From Bacteroidales bacterium (lineage in GTDB: Bacteria; Bacteroidota; Bacteroidia; Bacteroidales; UBA932): DNA of 64,000 nt. Location of the stretch: the NCBI GenBank assembly GCA_016290385.1, contig JAEETO010000002.1:1-64000 (forward strand), written 5' to 3'. The notes under the pieces are model-generated. The model was not told where the DNA came from. It worked only from the letters and a program-made list of their open reading frames with translations, and did not search any database. A program made the translations under genes and the position numbers. This document shows, one piece after another, positions 38,320-48,956 of the stretch (positions within the stretch are counted from its first letter, which is position 1; every line of letters starts with the position of its first letter).

Positions 38320-40374
38320 ATGCAGGTCAATATCAGAAAAGTCGGCGCCTTCTATCTGCTGTTCGTGCTCCTGGCACTGGTGGCAGCGGGGCAGATCGTG
38401 AACCTGCAGTTCATCCACAAGCCGGGACGCAGCTACTCGAAGAAGACCACCCGCGAAGACGTGCTGCCCTGCACCCGCGGAAGCATCCTGGCCGACGACG
38501 GACGCTACCTCGCCTTCTCCATCCCGGAATACCGCATGGGCATGGACTGCGTCCAGCCCGACTCCGCCGTTTTCGCCAGGGGCATCGACTCGCTTGCCAT
38601 CTGCCTGGCCGACTTCTACAAGGACAAGAAGGCTGCCCAATACAAGAAAGATATCGTGGAGCGCCGCAAGGAGGGCCTGGAAGGCGGTCGCCGCTACCTG
38701 TTCCTCAACCGCCGGCTGCTCACCTACCAGGAGATGAAGGAAGTCTCTTCTTTCCCCATCCTGCGGGAAGGACGGGCACGCGGCGGCCGCGACGAAGTGA
38801 AAGTGGACCACCGCACATATCCCTACGGACGACTGGGCTTCCGCACCCTCGGCTACATCAAGGACCAGAGCGAAATCCCGACTATCGGCATCGAAGGCAG
38901 CTGCGACTCCATCCTGCGCGGCACCGACGGCCTCCAGCCGATGCGCCTGACCGAAGGCCGCAACTGGATCGTCGACACCGACCGCGAGACCATCCAGCCC
39001 GTAGACGGCCTGGACGTCCAGCTGACGATCGACATCGACATGCAGGACATGGCCCAGAACGCCCTGACCAGCATACTCAGCAAGACCAATGAAGTCCATG
39101 CCGGCACTGTGGTCGTAATGGAAGTGGCGACGGGCGAGATCAAGGCGATGGTCAATCTCGAAAAAGACGGCCACGGCGGCTTCGACGAAACCTACAACTA
39201 CGCCATCGGCCGAAAGGGCGAACCGGGTTCGGTCTTCAAGGGCGCCACGCTGACGACCCTTCTCGAAGACAAGAAGGTTACCCTCGAAACGGAGGTACCG
39301 GCCATCGTCACCTGGAACTACGGCGGCGGCGCGCCGTTCGTAGACCATTATCTGGACCGTTACAGCACGATCAGCGTCAAGCGGGCGTATGAGATCTCTT
39401 CGAACAACGTCTTCCGCATGCTGGCCGCCCGGAACTACGACAACGATCCCAAGGAATTCCTCGACAAGCTGACCAACGAACGTCGCATCACCTACGACTT
39501 CCCCTTCGAGCTCAAGGGCATGGCCAAGGCTACCGTCAAGGATCCGGAGGTCAAGACGGGCCGTGCTGCATGGAACATGAAGGACCTGCCCCAGATCGCC
39601 ATGGGCTATACGGTCGAGATCACCCCGCTGCACACCCTCAACTTCTATAATGCCATCGCCAACGAAGGCGTGATGATGCGCCCCCATCTGGTACGGAACT
39701 ATCAGAAGGAAGGACAGGTCGTCAAGGAATTCAAACCTGAGAAGATCGGCACCGTGTGCAAGAAGGAGACAGCACACGAAATGTGGCGGGCCATGCGCGG
39801 CGTGGTCGAATCGGAAGGAGGTACCGGCTACCGCATCTTCAAGGGCTGCCCCATCGGGGTAGCCGGAAAGACGGGAACCGCCCGCATCGTTTTCCCCAAT
39901 AACGGAAGATATGAAGACAGGGCCGGCCACAAGATGCACCAGGCGACTTTCGTCGGCTTCTTCCCCAGCGACACGCCCCGGTACTCCATGATCGTCGTCG
40001 TCTATTCGGAGCCGACATACGCCAATTTCTACGGCGCCACCTGGTGCGGCCCGGTGTTCCGCCAGGTCGCCGAAGGAATCTATGCCTCGTCGGCAGACTG
40101 GCAGGAGCCCCTCCCGAAGAAGGGATTCTTGCCCAAATCTGATGACTTACTGTCCCTGCAGGGACGTGAAGATATCCATAAAGGACTGGTTCCCAATGTG
40201 AAGGGGATGGGCTTGCGCGATGCGCTCGCATTGCTGGAGCGATCGGGCTATTCGGTCTCCTTCGAGGGACAGGGCATTGTGGACAGCCAGACACCGGCCG
40301 CCGGCGACACGGCCTTCGACCTGAACATCGCGCTCAAACTGAAAGAACAATACTTGCAAGATGAAACTAAGTGA
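38320..40374 (+). CDS. ftsI: Division-specific penicillin-binding protein with C-terminal PASTA domain
   Basis: RKGEPGSVFKGATLTTLL (SxxK), SSN motif ISSNNVF, KTGTA; PASTA VPNVKGMGLRDALALLERSGY. Confidence 0.92.
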   Translation: MQVNIRKVGAFYLLFVLLALVAAGQIVNLQFIHKPGRSYSKKTTREDVLPCTRGSILADDGRYLAFSIPEYRMGMDCVQPDSAVFARGIDSLAICLADFYKDKKAAQYKKDIVERRKEGLEGGRRYLFLNRRLLTYQEMKEVSSFPILREGRARGGRDEVKVDHRTYPYGRLGFRTLGYIKDQSEIPTIGIEGSCDSILRGTDGLQPMRLTEGRNWIVDTDRETIQPVDGLDVQLTIDIDMQDMAQNALTSILSKTNEVHAGTVVVMEVATGEIKAMVNLEKDGHGGFDETYNYAIGRKGEPGSVFKGATLTTLLEDKKVTLETEVPAIVTWNYGGGAPFVDHYLDRYSTISVKRAYEISSNNVFRMLAARNYDNDPKEFLDKLTNERRITYDFPFELKGMAKATVKDPEVKTGRAAWNMKDLPQIAMGYTVEITPLHTLNFYNAIANEGVMMRPHLVRNYQKEGQVVKEFKPEKIGTVCKKETAHEMWRAMRGVVESEGGTGYRIFKGCPIGVAGKTGTARIVFPNNGRYEDRAGHKMHQATFVGFFPSDTPRYSMIVVVYSEPTYANFYGATWCGPVFRQVAEGIYASSADWQEPLPKKGFLPKSDDLLSLQGREDIHKGLVPNVKGMGLRDALALLERSGYSVSFEGQGIVDSQTPAAGDTAFDLNIALKLKEQYLQDETK

Positions 40375-41821
40375 TATATTGAAAGGCATCGACGTCGTGT
40401 CCTCCACGGGCGACCTGGGCCGGGAGATATCCTTCCTGACCTTCGACTCGCGCACCTGCCGCGAAGGAGCGCTCTTCATCGCCGTGCCGGGAACGGCAGT
40501 TGACGGACATGCGTTCATCGCCAAGGCCGTCGCAGCCGGCGCCAGCGCCGTCCTCTACCAGAACGACACCCCGGGCCTGGACAGTCTCGGTAACGCCACG
40601 CTGGTGAAAGTGGCCGACAGCCGCAAGGCCCTCGCCCTGGCCGCCGACAACTGGTACGACCACCCGTCCGGCAAGCTGAACCTGGTGGGCATCACCGGCA
40701 CCAACGGCAAGACCACGACCGTCACGCTGCTCTACAACCTGTTCACCCGTCTGGGCTGGACCTGCGGCCTGATCTCCACCATCGCCAACTACATCGACGG
40801 CGAACGGCTGGAGACCTCCCACACCACCCCCGACCCGATCGAGCTCAACGGCCTGCTGGCGCGGATGGTGGAAAAAGGCTGCAACTACTGCTTCATGGAA
40901 GTCAGCTCCCACTCCGTTGACCAGGAGCGGATTGCCGGCCTGCAGTTCAAAGTAGCCATCTTCTCCAACCTGACCCACGACCACCTCGACTATCACAAGA
41001 CTTTTGCCGCTTACCGTGACTGCAAGAAGCGCTTCTTCGACCAGTTGCCGAAAGACGCCTTCGCGCTGACCAACATCGACGACCGAAACGGCGAAGTGAT
41101 GGTACAGAATACCGTTGCCCGGATCCGCACCTACGCCTGCAAGCGCATGGCCGACTTCCATTGCAAGATCGTGGAAGAAAGCCTGGAGGGCATGCTCGTC
41201 AGCATCGACGGCACCCAGGTCTGGACCCGCTTCATCGGAGCGCACAACGCCTACAACCTGCTGGCCGTCTACAGTACGGCCGTGCTGCTCGGCGCCAGGC
41301 GCGAAGAAGTACTGGTGCAGCTGAGCGCCCTCGGTCCGGTGGCCGGCCGCCTCGACTTCGTCCGCGGCGGCAACGACCTGACCGGCGTGGTGGACTATTC
41401 CCACACGCCCGATGCCTTGGAGAACGCCTTGAAGACACTCCGCGAGACCTGCCAGGACCGCGCCCTCGTGTGCGTGTTCGGCTGCGGCGGCGACCGCGAC
41501 CGGACCAAGCGCCCTGAGATGGGCGCCATCGCCGCGAAATACGCCGACCGCGTGGTCGTAACCTCCGACAACCCGCGCACCGAAGATCCCGAAACCATCA
41601 TCCAGGAGATCCGCGCCGGCATGGACACGGCCGCCCGCGCGAAAAGCCTCTTCATCACCGACCGCCGCGAAGCCATCCGGACAGCACTGATGACCGCCCC
41701 GCAGGGCGCCGTCATCCTGGTGGCCGGCAAGGGACACGAAGACTATCAGGTCATCGGCACCACCAAGATCCATTTCGACGACAAGGAAGTCATCGCCGAG
41801 ACCTTTGAAGAAATGAAATAA
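40361..41821 (+). CDS. murE: UDP-MurNAc-tripeptide synthetase MurE
   Basis: GITGTNGKTTTVTLLYNL, HTTPDPIELNGLLARMV, FGCGGDRDRTKRPEMG, TSDNPRTEDPETI. Confidence 0.95.
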   Translation: MKLSDILKGIDVVSSTGDLGREISFLTFDSRTCREGALFIAVPGTAVDGHAFIAKAVAAGASAVLYQNDTPGLDSLGNATLVKVADSRKALALAADNWYDHPSGKLNLVGITGTNGKTTTVTLLYNLFTRLGWTCGLISTIANYIDGERLETSHTTPDPIELNGLLARMVEKGCNYCFMEVSSHSVDQERIAGLQFKVAIFSNLTHDHLDYHKTFAAYRDCKKRFFDQLPKDAFALTNIDDRNGEVMVQNTVARIRTYACKRMADFHCKIVEESLEGMLVSIDGTQVWTRFIGAHNAYNLLAVYSTAVLLGARREEVLVQLSALGPVAGRLDFVRGGNDLTGVVDYSHTPDALENALKTLRETCQDRALVCVFGCGGDRDRTKRPEMGAIAAKYADRVVVTSDNPRTEDPETIIQEIRAGMDTAARAKSLFITDRREAIRTALMTAPQGAVILVAGKGHEDYQVIGTTKIHFDDKEVIAETFEEMK

Positions 41822-41833
41822 ACGCAGTACGAC

Positions 41834-43024
41834 ATGCTCTATCATCTGTTTCAATATCTGGAAAAATCAGGCATCGACTTCCCGGGAGCCGGCCTGATGC
41901 AGTATATTACATTCCGGGCCATCTGCTGCGCAGTGGTGGCCATCCTCACCTCGATGCTCGTGGGCAAATCCATCATCGCCAGGTTGCAGAAGAAGCAGAT
42001 CGGCGAGACCATCCGCGACCTCGGGCTGGAAGGCCAGCTGCAGAAGAAAGGTACCCCGACCATGGGCGGCATCATCATCCTGCTGTCGATCCTGGTTCCG
42101 ATCCTGCTCTTCGGCGACCTGACCAACATCAACGTCCTGCTGCTGATCCTGACCACCGTATGGCTGGGCATGCTGGGTTTCCTGGACGATTATATCAAAG
42201 TGTTCAAGCACAACAAGGAAGGCCTCAATGGCAAGTACAAGATCGTGGGCCAGATCCTGCTGGGCGTGGCCGTGGGCCTGACCCTCTACCTGACGGCCGA
42301 CCCGGGCCTGAGCTACAGCCGCACCACCATTCCTTTCTTCAAGGGCAATGAATTCGACTACAAATGGCTGATTCCCTTCTCCGGACCCGTGGTCCGCGCC
42401 CTGCAGGGCGGCCTCTACGTAGCCGTGATCACCTTCATCATCACCGCCTGCTCCAACGGCACCAACCTGACCGACGGCATGGACGGCCTGGCCGCCGGCG
42501 TGTCGGCCATCGTGGGCGCGACCATCGGCGTACTCGCCTATGTGTCGGGCCACGCAGGCTTTGCCGATTACCTCAACATCATGTACCTCTCCAATACCGG
42601 TGAGGTCACGGTCTATGTGAGCTGCTTCGTGGGTGCCCTGCTGGGCTTCCTGTGGTACAACTCCTTCCCGGCCCAGGTCTTCATGGGCGACACGGGCTCG
42701 CTGGCGCTGGGCGGCATCATCGGCGTGATGGCCATCCTTATCCGGAAAGAACTGCTGCTGCCCATCCTCTGCGGCGTCTTCCTCGTGGAAAGCCTGTCGG
42801 TGATCATCCAGCGCTTCTATTTCAAATATACCAAGAAAAAGACCGGCACCGGCGTGCGTGTGTTCCGCATGTCTCCCCTGCACCACCACTTCCAGAAGGA
42901 GAATCCCGACGCACTCATCCAGCGCCCGAAAAACATACATCCCGAAAACAAGATTGTCGTCCGCTTCTGGATCGTATCCATCATCCTGGCGGTCCTCACC
43001 ATCGTAACCCTGAAGATCCGGTAA
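41834..43024 (+). CDS. mraY: Phospho-MurNAc-pentapeptide transferase
   Basis: [61 protein letters not shown]. Confidence 0.95.
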   Translation: MLYHLFQYLEKSGIDFPGAGLMQYITFRAICCAVVAILTSMLVGKSIIARLQKKQIGETIRDLGLEGQLQKKGTPTMGGIIILLSILVPILLFGDLTNINVLLLILTTVWLGMLGFLDDYIKVFKHNKEGLNGKYKIVGQILLGVAVGLTLYLTADPGLSYSRTTIPFFKGNEFDYKWLIPFSGPVVRALQGGLYVAVITFIITACSNGTNLTDGMDGLAAGVSAIVGATIGVLAYVSGHAGFADYLNIMYLSNTGEVTVYVSCFVGALLGFLWYNSFPAQVFMGDTGSLALGGIIGVMAILIRKELLLPILCGVFLVESLSVIIQRFYFKYTKKKTGTGVRVFRMSPLHHHFQKENPDALIQRPKNIHPENKIVVRFWIVSIILAVLTIVTLKIR

Positions 43025-43026
43025 TC

Positions 43027-44358
43027 ATGAAAAAAGCAGTCATCCTTGGCGGTGGAGAAAGTGGCGTTGGCGCAGCCGTGCTGGCCAAAGTGCAACATTA
43101 CGATACTTTCCTTTCGGACAGCGGCACGCTGAAGGAGCCGTTCCGCAAGCAGCTGGAGAAATGGGAGATTCCCTTCGAAGAAGGCGGTCACAGCGCAGAA
43201 AAAGTGCTTTCGGCCGACCTTGTCATCAAAAGTCCCGGCATTCCCGAGACGGCGCCGCTCGTGGTACGTCTCCGCGAACAGGGGACGCCCGTCATATCTG
43301 AAATCGAGTTCGCCGGCTATTACGATACGGCCCGGAAAATCTGCATCACCGGCAGCAACGGCAAGACCACGACCACTTCGCTGATCTACTACCTGCTGCA
43401 GAACGCCGGCCTCAACGTGGGCCTGGGCGGCAACATCGGCAAGAGCTACGCGATGCAGGTGGCCACGGAGAAACATGATATCTACGTGCTGGAGCTCAGC
43501 AGCTTCCAGCTCGACGGCATGTACGACTTCAAGGCCGACATCGCCGTGCTGATGAACATCACGCCCGACCACCTTGACCGCTACGACCATTGTTTCCAGA
43601 ATTATATCAACGCCAAGTTCCGCATCACCCGCAACATGAAGCCGGAAGACTGCTTCATCTTCTGCAACGACGACGAGGTGACCATCGGCGAACTCAACAA
43701 GATCGTGGTGCAGGCCAAGAAACTGCCTTTCACCCAGAATGGAACGGTGGACGAAGGCGCCTGGATCGAAGACGACACCATGCGCGTGCGCTACGACGGC
43801 GATGAATTCGACATCCTCGTGCGCGACCTTGCCCTGGAAGGCCGTCACAACGTCTACAATTCGATGGCGGCAGCCATCACCGGCAAGATCATGAAGGTCA
43901 CCAACGAGACCATCCGCAAGTCGCTGACCACCTTCGAGGGCGTGGAGCACCGCATGGAAAAAGTGATGACCGTGGGCGGCGTGCTCTACATCAATGACTC
44001 GAAGGCGACGAACGTCAATTCCACCTGGTACGCGCTCGAAAGCGTCCAGACCCCGATCGTCTTGATCCTGGGCGGCACCGACAAGGGCAACGACTACGCC
44101 CCGATCGCCGACTTGGTGCGCGAGAAAGTGAAAGCCATCGTCTGCCTGGGCGTGGACAACAAGAAGATCAAGGATTTCTTCGGCGGGATGGTTCCCGTCT
44201 GCGAGACGCTGTCGGCCGAAGAATGTGTCAATAAATGTGCGGAACTGGCCGTACCGGGTGACACGGTGCTGCTGAGCCCCTGCTGCGCCAGTTTCGACCT
44301 CTTCAAGAACTACGAGGACCGCGGACGCCAGTTCAAGGAAGCGGTAAGGAGGCTGTAG
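43027..44358 (+). CDS. murD: UDP-MurNAc-L-alanine--D-glutamate ligase
   Basis: MKKAVILGGGESGVGAAVLAK, ITGSNGKTTTTSLIYYLLQ, INDSKATNVNSTWYALES. ORF extension upstream lies inside mraY. Confidence 0.95.
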   Translation: MKKAVILGGGESGVGAAVLAKVQHYDTFLSDSGTLKEPFRKQLEKWEIPFEEGGHSAEKVLSADLVIKSPGIPETAPLVVRLREQGTPVISEIEFAGYYDTARKICITGSNGKTTTTSLIYYLLQNAGLNVGLGGNIGKSYAMQVATEKHDIYVLELSSFQLDGMYDFKADIAVLMNITPDHLDRYDHCFQNYINAKFRITRNMKPEDCFIFCNDDEVTIGELNKIVVQAKKLPFTQNGTVDEGAWIEDDTMRVRYDGDEFDILVRDLALEGRHNVYNSMAAAITGKIMKVTNETIRKSLTTFEGVEHRMEKVMTVGGVLYINDSKATNVNSTWYALESVQTPIVLILGGTDKGNDYAPIADLVREKVKAIVCLGVDNKKIKDFFGGMVPVCETLSAEECVNKCAELAVPGDTVLLSPCCASFDLFKNYEDRGRQFKEAVRRL

Positions 44359-44359
44359 C

Positions 44360-45697
44360 ATGAACCAGTTCTGGAAACTCAAGGGAGACCGGGTCATCTG
44401 GATCATCGTGGTGTTCTTCGCCATGATTTCGATCGCTGCCGTCTTTTCGTCGAGCAGCTTCCTGGCCTCGTCCCGCGGCATCAGCAAGGTCGCCATCTTC
44501 ATGGAACAGACCAAATCGGTGCTGATGGGTTTCCTCGCGCTGCTGATCTGCTACCTCATCCCGCTGCGTTTCTACCGTACCTTCTCCTTTGCCATCTACG
44601 GCATCTCGGTGCTGTTGCTCCTGATGCTCTTCGTTCCGGGACTCCGCGCCGAGATCAACGGCGCCGTCCGCGGCATCAAGATCCACGGGCATACCTTCCA
44701 GGTCTTCGAGTTCGCCAAGATCGGCGTGATCCTGTATCTGGCCCGCGCCCTGGAGCTCTGGGGCGACAGCCTGGACGATTTCAAACAGTTCGCCCTGAAG
44801 ATCCTGCTGCCCGTGGGCGCGGTCTGCCTGCTGATCATGCAGAACAGCTTCTCTTCCGCCCTGCTCATCGGACTGATCAGTTTCCTCATCCTGTTCTTCA
44901 TGAACGTGAGCATCAAGAACCTGGGCATCACGGTGGGCATCCTGGCGGCGGCCCTGCTGCTGATGTTCCTGACCTACCATGCCTTCTTTGCGGGAAAGCC
45001 GCAGCGGCTCGAATCCAGCGTAGGCAAGATCTTCAACCGTTTCGGCACCGTGGAAAACCGCCTGACCGCCCACTTCCAGAAAGAAGAGGAAGATTTCGAG
45101 AATCTGTCCCGTGCAGAACAGCAGGAACTCATGGACAAGGACCGCCAGAGCGAGAATGCCAAGGTCGCCATCTCCGAAGGCGGCATATTCGGCAAGGGAC
45201 CGGGCAAGAGCACCCAGCGCTATTCCCTGTCCATGGCCTTCTCCGACTTCATCTATGCCTTCATCGTGGAAGAGTACGGCCTGCTGGGAGGCGTTTTCGT
45301 CATCCTGCTCTACCTGATCTTCCTTTTCCGTTGCATACGGCTCTGCCAGCGTTGCAAAGCCACCTATTCCAGCGTGCTGATCGCGGGTCTTGCGTTCCTG
45401 ATCACCACGCAGGCCTTCCTGCATATCCTGGTCAACGTGCGCATCCTGCCCATTACCGGCCACACCCTGCCCCTGATCAGCCACGGCGGCACGGCCTATC
45501 TGGTGCTGAGCGGGGCCTTCGGCATGATCCTGTCGGTCAACAAGCAGCTGGAGAAACAGGACGCCAGGGAGCGCGCCGCCCGCGAAGCGGCGGCAGCGGC
45601 CGAAACCATCGCGATGGCCAGCCTCGCTGAAACGGACGGCTTCCATCAGAGCACCACAGATACTTCCGAATTCAACTATACGACTCCCGATGAATAA
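44360..45697 (+). CDS. ftsW: FtsW (SEDS family)
   Basis: Multi-TM SEDS protein, FSDFIYAFIVEEYGLLGGVFVILLYL, LPLISHGGTAYL. Confidence 0.92.
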   Translation: MNQFWKLKGDRVIWIIVVFFAMISIAAVFSSSSFLASSRGISKVAIFMEQTKSVLMGFLALLICYLIPLRFYRTFSFAIYGISVLLLLMLFVPGLRAEINGAVRGIKIHGHTFQVFEFAKIGVILYLARALELWGDSLDDFKQFALKILLPVGAVCLLIMQNSFSSALLIGLISFLILFFMNVSIKNLGITVGILAAALLLMFLTYHAFFAGKPQRLESSVGKIFNRFGTVENRLTAHFQKEEEDFENLSRAEQQELMDKDRQSENAKVAISEGGIFGKGPGKSTQRYSLSMAFSDFIYAFIVEEYGLLGGVFVILLYLIFLFRCIRLCQRCKATYSSVLIAGLAFLITTQAFLHILVNVRILPITGHTLPLISHGGTAYLVLSGAFGMILSVNKQLEKQDARERAAREAAAAAETIAMASLAETDGFHQSTTDTSEFNYTTPDE

Positions 45698-46796
45698 ACC
45701 TCGCATCATCATCAGTGGCGGCGGAACGGGCGGACACATCTTCCCGGCCCTTTCCATCGCGAACTCGATCAAGGAAATCTGCCCCGAAGCGGAGATTCTC
45801 TTCGTGGGGGCGGAAGGCAAAATGGAAATGGAGCGCGTCCCGGCAGCCGGTTACAAGATCATCGGCCTCCCGGTGGCAGGCCTGCAGCGCAAGCTCTCGC
45901 TCCAGAATCTCGCACTTCCCGCCAAAGTAGCCACAAGCGTCCGCAAGGCGGGCGAAATCATCCGGGATTTCAAGCCGGACGTCGCCGTGGGCGTGGGTGG
46001 CTATGCCAGCGCACCGCTGCTGTGGAGTGCTTCCCACAAAGGCATCCCGTGCCTGATCCAGGAGCAGAATTCCTACGCCGGCCTGACCAACAAGATCCTC
46101 GCGAAACGCGCCGCCTGCATCTGCACGGCCTACGAGGGCATGGAGCGTTTCTTCCCGGCCGACCGCATCATCCTCACCGGCAATCCCATCCGGAAGGAGA
46201 TCGCCCCGGCCACCGAAGAGCAGCGTGCGGAAGGCTACCGTTTCTACGGGCTGGACCCGAAGAAGAAAACGCTCTTCGTCGTGGGTGGCAGCCTGGGCTG
46301 CGGCACCCTGAACCGGGTGATGCGCGACTGGGTGGAAAACCGGGCCGCCAAGGCGGACTACCAGGTCATCTGGCAGTGCGGCAAGTTCTACAAGAACGGA
46401 ATCGACGCCTTCATGGAAGGGCGCACGGTTCCCAACCTCGTCTATACCGATTTCATCCAGCGGATGGACCTGGCTTATGCCGTGGCGGACCTGCTGGTTT
46501 CCCGCGCGGGCGCCGGCACGATCTCGGAACTCTGCGTGGCGGGGAAAGCCACGATCTTCGTCCCCTCGCCCAATGTGGCGGAAGACCACCAGACGCACAA
46601 TGCGATGGCGCTGGTGGGCAAGGACGCGGCCCTGATGGTCCGTGACGCCGAGGCGGATGCGAAGCTGCTCGACACGGTCGAAGGGCTCATCGGCGACGAC
46701 GCCCGGCTGGCCGGACTGGAAAAGAATATCCTGAAGCTCGGAAAGAAGGATGCTTCGGAGGTGATTGCAAAGGAAGTTTTGAAACTGGTAAAATAG
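45690..46796 (+). CDS. murG: UDP-GlcNAc transferase MurG
   Basis: IIISGGGTGGHIFPALSIANSIK, IQEQNSYAGLTNKILAK, SRAGAGTISELCVAGKATIFVPSP. Confidence 0.95.
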   Translation: MNKPRIIISGGGTGGHIFPALSIANSIKEICPEAEILFVGAEGKMEMERVPAAGYKIIGLPVAGLQRKLSLQNLALPAKVATSVRKAGEIIRDFKPDVAVGVGGYASAPLLWSASHKGIPCLIQEQNSYAGLTNKILAKRAACICTAYEGMERFFPADRIILTGNPIRKEIAPATEEQRAEGYRFYGLDPKKKTLFVVGGSLGCGTLNRVMRDWVENRAAKADYQVIWQCGKFYKNGIDAFMEGRTVPNLVYTDFIQRMDLAYAVADLLVSRAGAGTISELCVAGKATIFVPSPNVAEDHQTHNAMALVGKDAALMVRDAEADAKLLDTVEGLIGDDARLAGLEKNILKLGKKDASEVIAKEVLKLVK

Positions 46797-46822
46797 AGAT
46801 TCCCGGTCAAGCCGGGAATGAC
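46797..46822 (-). repeat. Palindromic repeat, copy 2: (minus) gtcattcccggcttgaccgggaatct
   Basis: Same 26-bp element as 33908-33933 with a G:C to T:A compensatory stem pair; lies immediately after the murG stop. Confidence 0.75.
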
Positions 46823-46824
46823 GA

Positions 46825-48183
46825 ATGATGTATACGAATTATTATTTTATCGGAATCGGCGGGATCGGCATGAGTGCCATCGCACGGTACTTCAAGCACC
46901 GCGGGTTTGAAGTGTCTGGCTACGACCGTACGCCGTCGGCCCTTACGCACGCACTCGAAGGAGAGGGGATCGCCGTCCACTACGAGGATGACATCGACGC
47001 CATCCCGAAAGACATCGCCCATACCTTTGTCATCTATACGCCGGCGATTCCGGAAGAGCTCGGCGAACTCCAGCATGTCCGCAGCCACGGCTATGCCTTG
47101 TGCAAACGCTCGAAAGCCCTTGGCGAAATCGCGCGCGGCCAGGAATGCCTCGCCGTATCGGGCACCCATGGCAAGACCACGACCAGTACCCTCCTCGCCC
47201 ATATCCTGACCGCTTCGGGCGAAGGCTGCAACGCATTCCTGGGCGGCATCTCCAAGAATTACGACACCAACCTGCTGCTGAGCAAGAATCCGGTCCTGGT
47301 GGCCGAGGCCGACGAATTCGACCGCTCCTTCCTGCAGCTGCATCCCCATATCGCCGTGGTGACGGCCACCGACGCCGACCATCTCGACATCTACAACGAC
47401 CACGCCCATGTGATAGAGGCTTTCGGCCAGTTCACGGCCCAGGTCGACGCCGACGGCGCCGTCGTGGTCAAGCACGGCGTGGAAGTCCCGCTGGCCAATA
47501 CCACCGCAAAGGTCTTGCGCTATTCCTACGACAAGCCCTGCGACTTCTACGCTTCGGATATCCAGCCGATGGAAGGCGGACGCTTCGATTTCACCCTGAA
47601 CCATCCCGGCGGGCGCATCGAGCATTGCAGCGTCGGCATCCCGGGCTGGGTCAACGTGGAGAATGCCGTCGCCGCTGCGGCCGTCGCACTGCTTCACGGC
47701 ACCACCCCCGCGGCCATCCGGGCAGCCCTCGCTACGTTCCAGGGCGTCAAACGCCGTTTCGACATCCATGTCAACACCCCGCGCATCGCCTACGTAGATG
47801 ACTATGCCCACCATCCCAATGAGATCAAGGCGGCCATCAGTTCAATCCGCAACATCTTCCCCGGCAGGAAACTGCTCGGCATCTTCCAGCCGCACCTCTA
47901 TACCCGTACCCGCGACTTCGCCACAGAATTCGCCGAAGCGCTCAGCGGCCTCGACGCCCTGATCCTGCTTCCCATCTACCCGGCCCGCGAAGAACCCATC
48001 CCCGGCGTGAACGCCGAGCTCATCTTCGACCAGGTGACCCTCTCCGACAAAGTGCTGATTCCCAAGGAGCAGCTCTTGGACCACCTGAAGACCCGCGACA
48101 TCGACTGCCTGGTCAGCTTTGGCGCAGGCGACGTCGACCGCTTCATCGAACCCATCGAAAACTGGCTCAAGACCCTCGCATGA
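46825..48183 (+). CDS. murC: UDP-MurNAc--L-alanine ligase
   Basis: YFIGIGGIGMSAIARYFKHRG, VSGTHGKTTTSTLLAHIL, DDYAHHPNEIKAAI. Confidence 0.95.
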   Translation: MMYTNYYFIGIGGIGMSAIARYFKHRGFEVSGYDRTPSALTHALEGEGIAVHYEDDIDAIPKDIAHTFVIYTPAIPEELGELQHVRSHGYALCKRSKALGEIARGQECLAVSGTHGKTTTSTLLAHILTASGEGCNAFLGGISKNYDTNLLLSKNPVLVAEADEFDRSFLQLHPHIAVVTATDADHLDIYNDHAHVIEAFGQFTAQVDADGAVVVKHGVEVPLANTTAKVLRYSYDKPCDFYASDIQPMEGGRFDFTLNHPGGRIEHCSVGIPGWVNVENAVAAAAVALLHGTTPAAIRAALATFQGVKRRFDIHVNTPRIAYVDDYAHHPNEIKAAISSIRNIFPGRKLLGIFQPHLYTRTRDFATEFAEALSGLDALILLPIYPAREEPIPGVNAELIFDQVTLSDKVLIPKEQLLDHLKTRDIDCLVSFGAGDVDRFIEPIENWLKTLA

Positions 48184-48956
48184 TCAAGCGCATCCTTCTT
48201 ACCTCACTGATCGTACTGCTGTCGGGCGGCATGCTGGGCAGTTACTTCTATTTTACCGGCAGGCTTGTCGCGCAAGGAAGGCGGCAGGCGCGCTGCCAGA
48301 AAGTGGAAGTGATCCTGCTCGACTCGCTCCAGAGCAACATCGTGGACAAGAAGGAGTTGCACGGACTGCTTGCCCGGCAGAGCATCGGCCGGCCTGTCGA
48401 CAGCATCGACCTGCACCAGCTTGAAACGCAGGTCGGCGGCATGGGCGAGGTGGTCACCGCACAAGTCTATACCGCCAACGACCGGACCCTGGCCGTCAGG
48501 ATTACCCAGCGCAAGCCCGTAGTCCGGTTCGAAAAAGACGGGAATCGCTGGTACGCCGACCCGGAGGGATACCTGTTCCCGGTGCACAATGCCGTGGACG
48601 TTCCCGTCGTAACCGGATATCTTCCCTTCCAGCTGGAAAGCAATTACAAGGGCTTCGCTCCCGACGCGACGCGTGACTGGACCAGCGGGATGGTGGAACT
48701 GGCCCGATACATCGACGGAAAACCCGTGCTCAGGAACGAAATCACCCAGCTCGACATCGCCGCCAACGGTGACATCGTGCTCTACACCCGTGAGCCCGGA
48801 CCCTCCATCATCTTCGGTGACAGCGCCGACTATGTGACCAAGTTCCAGAAACTGGATGCCTGGTGGCGCTACATCAAGCCGCAAATGGAAGAAAACAAAC
48901 ACTACAAGACAATCAATCTAAAGTATAACCAACAGATAATTTGCAGGCAGCCATGA
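48180..48956 (+). CDS. ftsQ: FtsQ/DivIB-like cell-division protein
   Basis: Single N-terminal TM, POTRA-like layout, position between murC and ftsA. Confidence 0.8.
   Translation: MIKRILLTSLIVLLSGGMLGSYFYFTGRLVAQGRRQARCQKVEVILLDSLQSNIVDKKELHGLLARQSIGRPVDSIDLHQLETQVGGMGEVVTAQVYTANDRTLAVRITQRKPVVRFEKDGNRWYADPEGYLFPVHNAVDVPVVTGYLPFQLESNYKGFAPDATRDWTSGMVELARYIDGKPVLRNEITQLDIAANGDIVLYTREPGPSIIFGDSADYVTKFQKLDAWWRYIKPQMEENKHYKTINLKYNQQIICRQP

Noticed and set aside
42652-43026. N-terminal extension of the murD ORF into mraY
   Set aside because: Extension is out-of-frame mraY; the conserved MKKAVILGGGESG start at 43027 is the real murD start.
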